Assembly (NCBI GenBank): GCA_030704615.1
Contig: CM060731.1
Location: 7,814,001-7,874,000, forward strand
From: Takakia lepidozioides
Lineage: Eukaryota; Streptophyta; Takakiopsida; Takakiales; Takakiaceae
DNA: 60,000 nt
Direction of reading: 5' to 3'
Below the pieces are notes generated by a model. It was not told the DNA's origin, did no database searches, and saw only the letters and a program-made list of their open reading frames with translations. Below, piece by piece: positions 10,358 through 19,393 of the stretch; the stretch's first letter is position 1, and each line of letters starts with the position of its first letter. The translations under genes and the position numbers were made by a program.

Positions 10358-13300
10358 ACATGACTCGGGCGACCACAGAGCTGTCGGAAGATACCATCAG
10401 TCGCTTGGTGGAAGCGGTGGTCGCCAGGACTTGCAAGGTAGGCAAATTTTCTTGTGAGTTGTATCAGGAAACTGGCGCCTTACGAAAAGGGAGTCAGTTA
10501 TTGTTCGTGGATGGGATAATATCCGGAACTAATGTGTCGTTGTTGGTGGACACAGGAGCGTCGCACTCCTTCATGACGCCGGCGGCGGCGCGAAAGTTGG
10601 GACTCCCGACAAGTGACGTGGGGGCCTCTATTGAGGTGCGCTCTGCCAAAGGAGAACCTCAGTTGGCGACAAGGTTGGCGTTTGATGTTCCTCTTCAACT
10701 GGGGAGTTGGGAGGGACGTGAGAACTTCACTATCTGCGAGATCGATGGAGTGGATCTCATTTTGGGAATGACCTTTTTGAGCAAATCCGGAGCGGTCATA
10801 GATGGCCGCAAGAGAGTAGTCACGCTGCCATGTGGGAATGGTGGCGAGGTTTTACGAGTGTCGGAAACGCCCAAATCCGTGGGAGGGCGAATAAACCTTC
10901 TATCAGCAAAGGAGTGGGCCGTGGAGGAGACACACGAGTCCCAGTTTTTGCTTTACATTAGAGAAGTGAAAGGAGAAGGCGATGGGGAGCCGAGCCCAGA
11001 TTGGATCAAGGGGATTTTGGAGAAATACCAGGATGTGATGCCGGAGGATTTACCAAGCGGCTTGCCACCGCGAAGAGGAGTTGACCACAAAATTGAGGTG
11101 ATACCGGGATCGGAACCGCCTGCCAAGGCGCCCTACCGGTTGAGCCACAAAGAGTTGGTCGAGCTGAAGACTCAGCTCAAAGATCTAATGTCAAAGGGGT
11201 ACATCCGGCCGAGTAAGTCACCTTACGGAGCCCCGGTGCTATTTGCAGACAAGAAGGATGGGACGCTGCGGATGTGTGTCGATTACAGGGCTCTGAATAA
11301 GGTGACTATCAAAAACCGGTACCCTTTGCCAAGGATCGACGACCTCTTCGATCGGTTGGCAGGAGCGAAGTATTTCAGCCGGATCGACTTGCGCTCCGGC
11401 TATCACCAAATTCGGGTGGCAGAAGGAGATGAGGAGAAGACCGCGTGCAGGACAAGGTATGGTTCATATGAGTTCTTGGTGATGCCTTTTGGGCTCACCA
11501 ATGCACCAGCGACATTTAGCACGCTGATGAACAGCCTTTTCCAGGAGTGGTTGGATGACTTTGTGATCGTGTACATCGACGACATCTTGGTGTACTCGAA
11601 AACAAAGGAGGAGCACCTGGAGCACCTCAAAAGGGTGTTCCAAAAATTGCGAGAAGGGAAGCTGTATGCCAAAGCTTCAAAGTGCGAATTCGGGGTCACA
11701 AAAGTGGAGTTCTTGGGGCACGTGATTACACAGGATGGAATCAAAATGGATGACAGAAAGGTGAGGGCGATCTTGGACTGGGAGCCTCCGACTTCGGTCC
11801 CGGGAGTGCGATCCTTCCTAGGACTCGCCTCCTATTACCGGAAGTATGTGAGAAATTTCGCCAAGATCGCGGGGCCGCTGTCGGACCTTCTGTGTAAATC
11901 CAAAGTCTGGGTATGGAACACATTTTGTGGCCAAGCTTTTGCTGAATTGAAGCAGCGGATGACGGAAGCTCCAGTCTTAAAAATCCCGGAGTTCGATCGT
12001 CCGTTTGAGATTCATACAGATGCATCGGACTTCGCAATTGGGGGTGTACTTATGCAAGATGGACGTCCAGTGGCTTACGAAAGTAAGAAACTGAATGAAG
12101 TGGAGCGACGGTGGCCGACGCACGAAAAAGAGATGAAGGCGGTGGTACATTGCCTTGAACTCTGGCGCCACTATGTTGGTTCCAACCCAGTGAAGGTGTT
12201 CACGGACAATGTCACGGTGAAGTATTTTGCCACGCAGCCCAAGTTGTCCCCAAAACAACTTAGGTGGCAAGATACTTTGGCAGTGTTCGACGTGGATATC
12301 CAGTACAAACCGGGACGGGACAATGTGGTGGCCGATGCTTTAAGTAGAAAGCAGCAGCTCTTGTTGGTGTACAAGGGCGAGACGGCGCTCCAAAGGAAGA
12401 TCCGGAAGGCTTGCCGAAAGGATGAGCTGGCAAAGTGCGTGATGCAGAACTTGAGAATGGGGGTTAAATCGCAGTTCCACTTGCAAAACGGACTGCTCCG
12501 GTATAAGCAAAAACGTCTCTATGTGCCAAAGGGAGGGATCAGGGATAGTCTCTTGAGAGAATGCCATGATAGCCCGCTTGCGGGCCACGGTGGAGCCAAG
12601 CGCACTGCGGCACTCTTGAAGAAAGAGTATTTCTGGCCCAAACTGAGGGAGGAGGCAGAGGAGTATGTTAAGACATGCACCACATGCCAACAAAACCGGA
12701 GCGAGTATAAAAAGCAAGCGGGGCTGTTACAACCCTTGCCGATTCCAGAGGGGACTTGGGAAAGCGTCTCGATGGATTTCATGACTGCTATGCCGCTGTC
12801 AAAAGGATTCGATGCAATCATGGTGGTGGTAGATAGGTTCAGTAAAATGGCCCATTTCATCCCCACCAAGGAGACGGCAACTGCGCAGGAGACAGGGCGA
12901 CTTTACTTCGCCCACGTCTTAAAGCATCATGGAGTCCCGAAGGATATTGTCTCGGACCGCGATCCAAAGTTTACGAGTAAATTCTGGAGAGCACTTTGGA
13001 AGAAGATGGGGACGAGGCTGAAGATGAGCACCGCCTTCCGACCTACGACGGACGGCCAAACGGAAAGAGTGAATTCCGTAGTGAAGCAATTCTTGCGGAA
13101 TTACGTGTCGGCAGACCAATCAGACTGGATGGAACACTTAGACGCGGCAGAGTTCTGTTATAATAACACAGAACACTCCGCGACGGGAGTTTCCCCTTTT
13201 GTGTTGGTCTATGGAAAAGCACCTCTGGTGCCGACAAGTTGGGCCGCCCAGGACGTTGAGGAACCGGCAGTAGCGGCGGTACTGGAAGAACGCGAGCGTT

Positions 13301-13839
13301 TGTTGAAGCTCGCAAAGTACAACATTGCCAAAGCTAGGAAACGGTATGAAAGGCAGGCGAATCGGAAGCGGAGGGAAGTGAAGTTTGAGGCAGGCACAGA
13401 GGTCTGGTTGAACATCAAGAATTTTCGACTACCTCCGGAAATGAGTCCGAAGTTCGTACCTCCGTATGCGGGTCCCTTTCGCATTCGGAGGGTTATGAAT
13501 GAGGATGTGTATGAATTGGAGCTGCCAGCAAACAGCAAGGTGCACCCAGTATTCCATGTCTCCCTTTTGAAGCCTTACTTCAAAGATGAAGCACGTCCGA
13601 ATCGGCAGCAAGTGTTGCGTCCGCCACCTATGCTGTTGGATCATGAAAATGAACCCGAGTACGAGGTGGAGGCAATACTTAAGTCGAGGAGGTTCAAGAA
13701 CCGAGAAACGGAGTATCTCGTCAAATGGAAGGGCTATCATCTTGTGGAGGCATCTTGGGTGCGTGCCTCAGAAATGGGAAACGCATCCGAGGCAGTTGCA
13801 GCGTTCGAAGGGCGACCTCAAAAGCGGAAGAAGCGTTGA
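10192..13839 (+). CDS. pol: Chromovirus Pol polyprotein with C-terminal chromodomain
   Basis: This is an intact 1215-codon frame. In order: CCHC zinc knuckle (C36, C39, H44, C49); aspartic protease with [10 protein letters not shown] (catalytic Asp about residue 120); RT with the YIDD catalytic motif at about residues 461-464; RNase H beginning near [13 protein letters not shown] (about 607); integrase with an HHCC zinc finger (CTTCQQN), then the D, D-35-E core (VSMDFM, VSDRDP, TERVN); and at the C-terminus a chromodomain ([16 protein letters not shown]). The protein makes cDNA in virus-like particles and inserts it in the nucleus. Chromodomains of chromoviruses bind modified histone H3 and bias insertion toward heterochromatin, which fits its position inside another repeat. 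The first ATG is near the gag overlap, so it is probably made as a Gag-Pol fusion. All catalytic residues are present, so the element could still be active. Confidence 0.95.
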   Translation: MEIEGRSFTRQGGTRCFERKSGATYGGQKATFDGVCFNCGEPGHMAKKCTKPRQLNMTRATTELSEDTISRLVEAVVARTCKVGKFSCELYQETGALRKGSQLLFVDGIISGTNVSLLVDTGASHSFMTPAAARKLGLPTSDVGASIEVRSAKGEPQLATRLAFDVPLQLGSWEGRENFTICEIDGVDLILGMTFLSKSGAVIDGRKRVVTLPCGNGGEVLRVSETPKSVGGRINLLSAKEWAVEETHESQFLLYIREVKGEGDGEPSPDWIKGILEKYQDVMPEDLPSGLPPRRGVDHKIEVIPGSEPPAKAPYRLSHKELVELKTQLKDLMSKGYIRPSKSPYGAPVLFADKKDGTLRMCVDYRALNKVTIKNRYPLPRIDDLFDRLAGAKYFSRIDLRSGYHQIRVAEGDEEKTACRTRYGSYEFLVMPFGLTNAPATFSTLMNSLFQEWLDDFVIVYIDDILVYSKTKEEHLEHLKRVFQKLREGKLYAKASKCEFGVTKVEFLGHVITQDGIKMDDRKVRAILDWEPPTSVPGVRSFLGLASYYRKYVRNFAKIAGPLSDLLCKSKVWVWNTFCGQAFAELKQRMTEAPVLKIPEFDRPFEIHTDASDFAIGGVLMQDGRPVAYESKKLNEVERRWPTHEKEMKAVVHCLELWRHYVGSNPVKVFTDNVTVKYFATQPKLSPKQLRWQDTLAVFDVDIQYKPGRDNVVADALSRKQQLLLVYKGETALQRKIRKACRKDELAKCVMQNLRMGVKSQFHLQNGLLRYKQKRLYVPKGGIRDSLLRECHDSPLAGHGGAKRTAALLKKEYFWPKLREEAEEYVKTCTTCQQNRSEYKKQAGLLQPLPIPEGTWESVSMDFMTAMPLSKGFDAIMVVVDRFSKMAHFIPTKETATAQETGRLYFAHVLKHHGVPKDIVSDRDPKFTSKFWRALWKKMGTRLKMSTAFRPTTDGQTERVNSVVKQFLRNYVSADQSDWMEHLDAAEFCYNNTEHSATGVSPFVLVYGKAPLVPTSWAAQDVEEPAVAAVLEERERLLKLAKYNIAKARKRYERQANRKRREVKFEAGTEVWLNIKNFRLPPEMSPKFVPPYAGPFRIRRVMNEDVYELELPANSKVHPVFHVSLLKPYFKDEARPNRQQVLRPPPMLLDHENEPEYEVEAILKSRRFKNRETEYLVKWKGYHLVEASWVRASEMGNASEAVAAFEGRPQKRKKR

Positions 13840-14745
13840 TGGGGACATCAACCTTGGAGCGTGGGGGAGGAAATGCATGCTTAGCCCGGTTTAGCTAGCT
13901 CAGGAATCCGATTGCAAAAACTTGTATTGTACAAAAATTTGTGATAAAGGAAATGGGTTCCAAATATTGTGCGTCCTATTGTGTTTGGAATGGTGATGCA
14001 TGGTGTGGTTGGCTGGTGTGTAGAATGCATGCTAGCTTACAAAAGTGGGAGAGGTAAATTGGGTTAATCGTGTGTTTGCGCAGTGCCGAAATCGGGTGAC
14101 TCCCATCCAAGGGGCAAGGAAACTTGCGCCTTATTTGGGAGTTCAAGTGCTAGTGCGCACCTGGCGCGTGCGCGTACTATAACTGCGCTACCGAGGGGGT
14201 TGCCTTGTAGTGCGGGCTAACGCGGAAGCTACGTGCTTCCGTTCACGTACTATAATCGTGTAGCCTCGGGACGAAGTCGTAGTGCGGCTTCGGCGTGTTC
14301 CCGTACCTCAGGCCAGCATTCCAAGGCGGACCCAATTGTAGTGATTGGGGCGCACGGTTGGTTCAAGGTTATCTTCCTAGTCAAAGAGGGTTCCAGGTGA
14401 ACCCTTGCTCAAGGTGATGCCAAAAGCGGCATCATGAGCGATCGCAAGCAATGTTGTTGCAGTAAGGCGATTCGATCCTCGGGGAGGATCGTTCCTTGGC
14501 CTTGAAGTAGGCCAAGAAGAGTGCACTGGGAGGAGCTGGAGAGGCTCCACCCTTGGCCGGGACTTGGAGGAAGTCGGCCGAACTAGCTAGTGGAGAGTGG
14601 AGTCAAGTGTGGGGTTTGGTTCTTTGCCATGGGACGCCATGGTACGGAAACAAACTCCTTGATGTGGGACGCCACAACTTGGATGTTCGTTTCTACAAAA
14701 TGGACAAGTCGATGAGGACATCGACTCCCTGTTGGTAGGGGTGTG
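13840..14745 (+). other. Chromovirus 3' non-coding region
   Basis: No reading frame of interest is present. It holds two related blocks with GTACTATAA (about 14175 and 14243), each followed by a GYGTAGCC/GCGCTACC-like segment, and a short hairpin-forming stretch GGAAGCTACGTGCTTCC near 14225. The end just before the 3' LTR (GGTAGGGGTGTG) is only weakly purine-rich, so the polypurine tract is not obvious. Confidence 0.6.
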
Positions 14746-15468
14746 TGTCGCGGCCCTTTGCCTTGAGGGCAGGGGGTCGGGACACATGAGGGGCTGCCCC
14801 TGTGGTGGGGGCAGCGGCAGCGATAGGTATGGGGGGCTGAAGCACCCTTGAGTGCCCAAGGCACTCAAGGAGGCGGAGGCGCTCACTAGGTGGAGCCCCG
14901 CACACCGGGTTGCGGTGGAGGTGGCTCCACAAGGGGTGGTGGTAGCTTAGTGGGACTTAGTGGGGTGGCATAGGACTCACCATGGGGTGGAGACCTCGAG
15001 GTGGGAGTCGTGGGGAGTCTTGGGACTCATCACGGTCCATTGGGGCCGCGGTGAGTGGGCCAAGACTCACCGCGACTCACCACCGGGAGTCGAGGGTTTT
15101 CGTGGTGGTTCGCCATAAAATGGCATGGCTGGTTATGAAACCCCCGCGGACAGCTACAGAAGTATATATAGGGAGTAGTAACCCCGAGAACGGTGCAAGC
15201 CCGTTGGTGACCAAAAACTAGTGAGTAAGCGAGCGAGCCGGAAAGCGACCAAAGAGTGGGGAGCTGTTCCGGACTGCCATCTACCAAAGGGAATTCTCCT
15301 AGTCCCAAATAGGTGGAGGGTTTAGAGGGAAGCGGAAGGGGACCGTTATGTCCCGGTGAGCAGCCGAAACTCCAAGTTGGCCCGGCGGCCAGGTTGGGAG
15401 TCAGGCGCGCGCATCAAAGCGAGTAACTATGACTTGAAGGGGAGTTTACCGAACTGAGGTGTGCGACA
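14746..15468 (+). repeat. Chromovirus 3' LTR, 723 bp
   Basis: It has the same length and, as far as I can read, the same sequence as the 5' LTR, with TG...CA ends. It is followed directly by the target duplication ATCAG. Confidence 0.95.
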
Positions 15469-15574
15469 ATCAGGCTGAAGCCATGAAGTCTCTAATCTGT
15501 TCTACATTACAACTCTACTGCTTGCATTCATCAAGCATCAACAGATCGTTCTCCTTCTACTCCGTGCTCTCCCT
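15469..15574 (-). repeat. Family A LTR piece, part 2 (copy A3)
   Basis: This continues the LTR broken at 8502, starting with the duplicated ATCAG. It ends at GTGCTCTCCCT, where element B begins. The remaining 5' half of the LTR is missing. Confidence 0.8.
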
Positions 15575-15899
15575 TGTCAAGTTAAATAAGCATAGTGTGA
15601 AAACAGGTAGAATAAAACTAGTTATTTGTATTTAACACTTGGATTTAGGTCAAGTGTTAAATCAGGTGTCAAGTTTAGTTTGACACCTGGTCCGTCTTAT
15701 CTTCACGAGAGCGGCAGTCGCGTAGCTCATCTCTCTCGAGTTGAGCCTGCGCGACCAAGCTCCTGCATGCGTTTAGATTTGAGTGTGCTTATGTAGGGGT
15801 ACAGGTTGTTGTGGGGTGGAGTCCCCATAGCTTGGGGTGCCCCTGGCTCGACTACTGTTTTAAAGAGTGATGGTTTGGTTTTCATGTTTTGTGTCAACA
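15575..15899 (+). repeat. Element B 5' LTR (3' boundary uncertain)
   Basis: It begins TGTCAAGTTAAATAAGCA and is shared with 40248-40538 to the last base before the gap. It contains a palindrome-like pair, GGTGTCAAG ... TTTGACACC (about 15664-15690). The LTR may end at TGTGTCAACA near 15899 or further on; I find no convincing primer-binding site to fix the boundary. The left edge could also be a truncation. Confidence 0.6.
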
Positions 15900-16020
15900 G
15901 TGTGTTCGTTGGTTTTCTATCACTCGAGAGAGATGAGCTCTTACCTGTGAGTGCAAGGTAGGAGTTGAGGGTTAGCACTTGCAAGATTACCTGTGTGTAA
16001 GTAGTGCTTAGTTTGAAAAG

Positions 16021-16146
16021 CATATCATTGAATGTGACCACAAGATTCAGCGTGCCCTGAAACGCCTGGAGGATGACGATGCCGGAGCCGCCACTGTTAT
16101 TACAGTCGCTGAAGCTACCAAGTCACCAGAGGCTTTGGAGTACACA
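16021..16146 (+). pseudogene. LUC7-like splicing factor gene fragment
   Basis: The frame from 16021 reads HIIECDHKIQRALKRL, continues with an acidic DDDA segment and ends near TKSPEALE. This matches the middle of plant LUC7-related proteins (U1 snRNP subunits acting in 5' splice-site choice), where IVECDRKI-RALKRL and SPE-LE are conserved. Only about 42 residues, roughly one exon, are present; the bases before it (TTGAAAAG) would fit a splice acceptor. After 16146 the similarity stops. It lies between element B's LTR and gag, so it is either captured host sequence or an older gene fragment into which B moved. Confidence 0.7.
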
Positions 16147-17464
16147 AGGAGAGACTTAAAAATGCAGCATGGAGCAGCACTGGCAAGCTGTGAACGCTGA
16201 TATCTGCACTACCACAACGTCCCTAGGATGAATACAAAGTGCCTGGAGTGAAATGGATAGCTGGAGAGCTGCTCAGGCCCATACATTTTGGGAGTTAAAA
16301 GTCACATCTGTATGTTGAAGGCCCAATTCGCCAATGTGCGGAAGAGTGTGGGCATCCGAGTTTTCTAGGAAAGGAGGCCAGTGCTTGGGAAAAGCTGGCT
16401 ACAAGTTTTGGAGCAGGTGACGGCCAGGCCTGCGGTACTTTGAAGACGATGATGTAGAGCTTGAAGAGGGTCTGGTTTCGTTGCTGGGGAAGTAGGTGGT
16501 ACGGGCATGGAATCTGGAGGACCCCGGCTTGTACGTGGGGAGTTTCGATGTGCTCTTCCCGATCTTGCTTTCAGATGCCTTAGTTGGGTTGTGCGTTTCT
16601 TGAAAGGCCAGCTTCCGGTATAAAGATGCGGGTGTGGACTCTTCAAAGTAGTGGAGAGAAATGCGGGGAGCAGAGGTGCAAAGGGTGATCAAACTGAATG
16701 GACGGAGGGGCAACATTCTTGAGCATAGGATTTGAAGAAATGATGTGTGATCGATGTGGAGGGAGAACACGTAAGCTTATTTTATTCAAACTTTGCCGAG
16801 GCCCCGTAGTAGAAGTTAGCTCAACAACGTGGTGATGAAGGTTTTGGTGGGCACTTCGGTGTTTGTAACAAGAGAGACGGACAGTGGCAACGTTCAGGCC
16901 ATGGAAGTTGCCGAGCTCACTCAGCGGGTGACATCACTTGAGAAGCGTTAAGCTCGGTACCGGCAAGTCTTGCAGCCAAGATCTCGAATTGAATCGCCAG
17001 GCTGGAGATTATGTGCGGTGAAAGTGGCAGAGAAGGTGGCCCGTCTAGAAATCTATGGCGCGCGACGTGCTGCCCTTTCTATTCCGAGTTGCTACTGTTA
17101 CCAACCTTCCCGCCCCTTTCCACACGCAGCGTGCACTCTACCTAGTTCCACCGATATTCAGTCAAGAAGTTTTGGAGTGAATGTTCTAGGTTTCCTGGCT
17201 TCTATTATCTAACAGGCTTTCGGAGAGCTGGGCAGAGCCAGGTGGTAAGATCACTCCGTTTCGGATCATCCTGGCAAGATGTAGAGTTTGCAGTCACAAA
17301 CACAAGAGAGACAGAAATGCTCGAGTTGTCAGCGATTTCGTCCCTGAAGCCGAATTCGTGAAGCTTCTTCCGAGCTCTCTCGCTTCTATCATTGCAACAG
17401 CAAACCACATAGTTTCGACTGGGTCACATTCTGGAGAAACGACTCCTTGATCAGTCCAGATCCT
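16147..17464. other. Leader region of element B without a recognisable gene
   Basis: No frame is convincing. A Ser/Pro-rich minus-strand stretch (16399-16770) and scattered short frames look like chance or decayed gene pieces. A plus-strand stretch near 16905-17050 (VAELTQRVTSLEKR) looks like part of a coiled-coil protein, but I cannot name it. Confidence 0.4.
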
Positions 17465-17738
<274 letters not shown>

Positions 17739-17944
17739 TGAGACAGCCGCCATAGCCCCTAAAGCCCATCCTTCAGCTCTATACGCCCGCAATCAGTACG
17801 TCCGCTCTTGCCGCCCTCTCCAATGCTGATAAGCATATGCAAATTCCACCCCCTGCAGGGAGAAAGCATGACCCAGGTGGAAAAGCATGTAAGGATAGGG
17901 GAAGTTTCCAAAGAGCTTCTCACCTTCCTTTGAATTTTTAAATT

Positions 17945-17981
17945 TGAAAAGAAAAAGAAAAAGAAAAAGAAAAAGAAAAAA
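17945..17981 (+). repeat. (GAAAAA)n simple repeat
   Basis: About six units of GAAAAA follow an AT-rich stretch. The preceding sequence lies downstream of the L8 fragment, so the purine tract could be the remains of a poly(A)-derived tail, but this is weak. Confidence 0.8.
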
Positions 17982-18124
17982 GCCCTTTTGATCTAAGTTA
18001 AAGGATTTAGAGCCTAATTGGTCATATCTTTGGCAAATGAACTCCGTTTGACACAGTTTTTGAGGGGATAGCTGCAGAAAGGGGAAATCTGCCTGAGAGA
18101 CAAATTTGTGGATGTACTCCTTGC

Positions 18125-18874
18125 ATGGCTGGGGGAAATGAGGACGTAATTGAAGGGCAGGTCTCTTCTCTTAGCCTGTGCACACAAGGGGACAGGATTT
18201 ATGTTTCCCAAGGAACTCAGACTGATTTGAGTGGAGAACAGTTGGACGAGTTGATTGCATACTGGGAATCAGGCATTAGCAGTAGACAACAGACTGCTGT
18301 AGTTGGCATTGAGGGCCTCAATATCGCCTTGGACAGTCAGAACTCTGTTGGAGCCAGCAGTTCTGCAGCTGTAGGTCAAATACCAAAGTGGATGAAAGCT
18401 AGGCTTGGAACACAGCCAAAGACAGCCCCGGGGACCAAGGTGTTCAGCCACAAGGCCGTGGTGTACTGGAGCAAAGGAGCAGGAGCTACACAAGTTTGTG
18501 CAATCAGACATGGTTGCAGCCGGATACGCTCTGCACAGGGCAACCACGAGCGGGGGTTCATCAGCAATGACATGTTTGTTGTGCGTGAAGGAGATGCAGT
18601 CATTCGCAATGAGGACACCCGCAACCGTCTCAAAGCTTTCGAGTTGAGAGACTATCAGACCCTACCTTTGTTTTCTTTAGTATTCAGTGAGCGGGAGATA
18701 GGGGAGTATTGCTTTGTCTCTACCTGGCAGAAAGAGGAGGAGGGTTGGTTAGAGCGAGCTACTGTAGCTTGGGACAAGGTTAGTGGCAGGTTTCTGGACA
18801 TAGATATACCTCCTACACTTTACCATCATGCAGAGCGAGGCACTTTGAGAGAAGTCTGGCAGTTGATAGCATAG
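18125..18874 (+). CDS. Unknown 249-aa ORF upstream of element B gag
   Basis: This intact frame starts ATG at 18125 (MAGGNEDVIEGQVSSLSLCT) and ends TAG at 18874. I do not recognise it. It is acidic, with YVSQGTQTDLSGEQLDELI near the start, a basic middle (KWMKARLGTQPKTAPGTK) and a conserved-looking C-terminal half (RGFISNDMFVVREGDAVIRN, then FSLVFSEREIGEYCFVSTWQ). It has no zinc finger, membrane segment or catalytic motif that I can name. Being intact in the same orientation and directly upstream of gag, it may be an accessory protein of element B comparable in position to leader ORF1 of family A. It could also be another captured host fragment, as the pieces before it are. Confidence 0.45.
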   Translation: MAGGNEDVIEGQVSSLSLCTQGDRIYVSQGTQTDLSGEQLDELIAYWESGISSRQQTAVVGIEGLNIALDSQNSVGASSSAAVGQIPKWMKARLGTQPKTAPGTKVFSHKAVVYWSKGAGATQVCAIRHGCSRIRSAQGNHERGFISNDMFVVREGDAVIRNEDTRNRLKAFELRDYQTLPLFSLVFSEREIGEYCFVSTWQKEEEGWLERATVAWDKVSGRFLDIDIPPTLYHHAERGTLREVWQLIA

Positions 18875-19192
18875 ATCAGGATTAGATCTTGCTTGGTCGG
18901 GCTTCTATTCTTCCCCTCCATCTCTGTACTATTTTCATTACCTTGTACTTGTAGTTGCCAAAGCCTCTCTTGGTGGAGGCCAGTCAGTCCGGGGTTTTGG
19001 GCTGGGCTATTATGCAGGATCAGCATTGCAGCTGGATTTTGGTGTGGGGGTGTTGATGTTTTGATTTCTTGTGTTTGGATCCCCCCCAACACTTGCATGC
19101 TTGACTGTGCGCCATGTTGGTTTTGTGTGGGCGCTTGCTTTCATAGGGATTAGGCCGGATTTGATCACCGGTCAATCCTAGAGTATGTTGTC

Positions 19193-19275
19193 GGTGGTGA
19201 GGCTGGAGTGATGACCAGCAAGACCACCAGTGTTTCTTCTATGGTGAGGCTGGGTTGATGACCAGCCAACCATAG
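19193..19275 (+). other. Twin hairpins in the leader upstream of element B gag
   Basis: Two adjacent stem-loops share almost the same loop. Hairpin 1 (19193-19228) pairs GGTGGT with ACCACC and GCTGG with CCAGC. Hairpin 2 (19239-19275) pairs CTATGGT with ACCATAG and GGCTGG with CCAGCC. The loops are AGTGATGA and GTTGATGA. The outer stem sequences differ but still pair, which looks like compensatory conservation. A packaging, dimerisation or translation role is possible. The surrounding 18875-19393 has no other feature I can name. Confidence 0.65.
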
Positions 19276-19393
19276 GAGTTCTTGCGGTGGATGCAGGTGC
19301 AGGTGCCCTGAGCCATTGGGATATGACCCTTAAACTGCAACAGGTGCCCACCCGTGTCACTATTAGATTAGTACTAGAGCCTTATAGTGTCAT

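Larger units (their letters stand above)
8503..15468 (+). mobile_element. Complete chromovirus (Ty3/gypsy LTR retrotransposon), 6,966 bp
   Basis: The order is 5' LTR, initiator-Met primer site, gag, pol (protease, RT, RNase H, integrase, chromodomain), non-coding tail, 3' LTR. The element is flanked by the 5-bp target duplication ATCAG (8498-8502 and 15469-15473). The two 723-bp LTRs read identical wherever I compared them, so insertion is very recent. It sits inside a family A LTR and is itself uninterrupted, which makes it one of the youngest events in the window. Its GC content is clearly higher than that of family A. Confidence 0.95.

Noticed and set aside
16905-17060. Possible fragment of a MAD1-like coiled-coil protein (VAELTQRVTSLEKR ...)
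   Set aside because: Only a vague resemblance over a few residues and no diagnostic motif follows; not reported as a captured gene.
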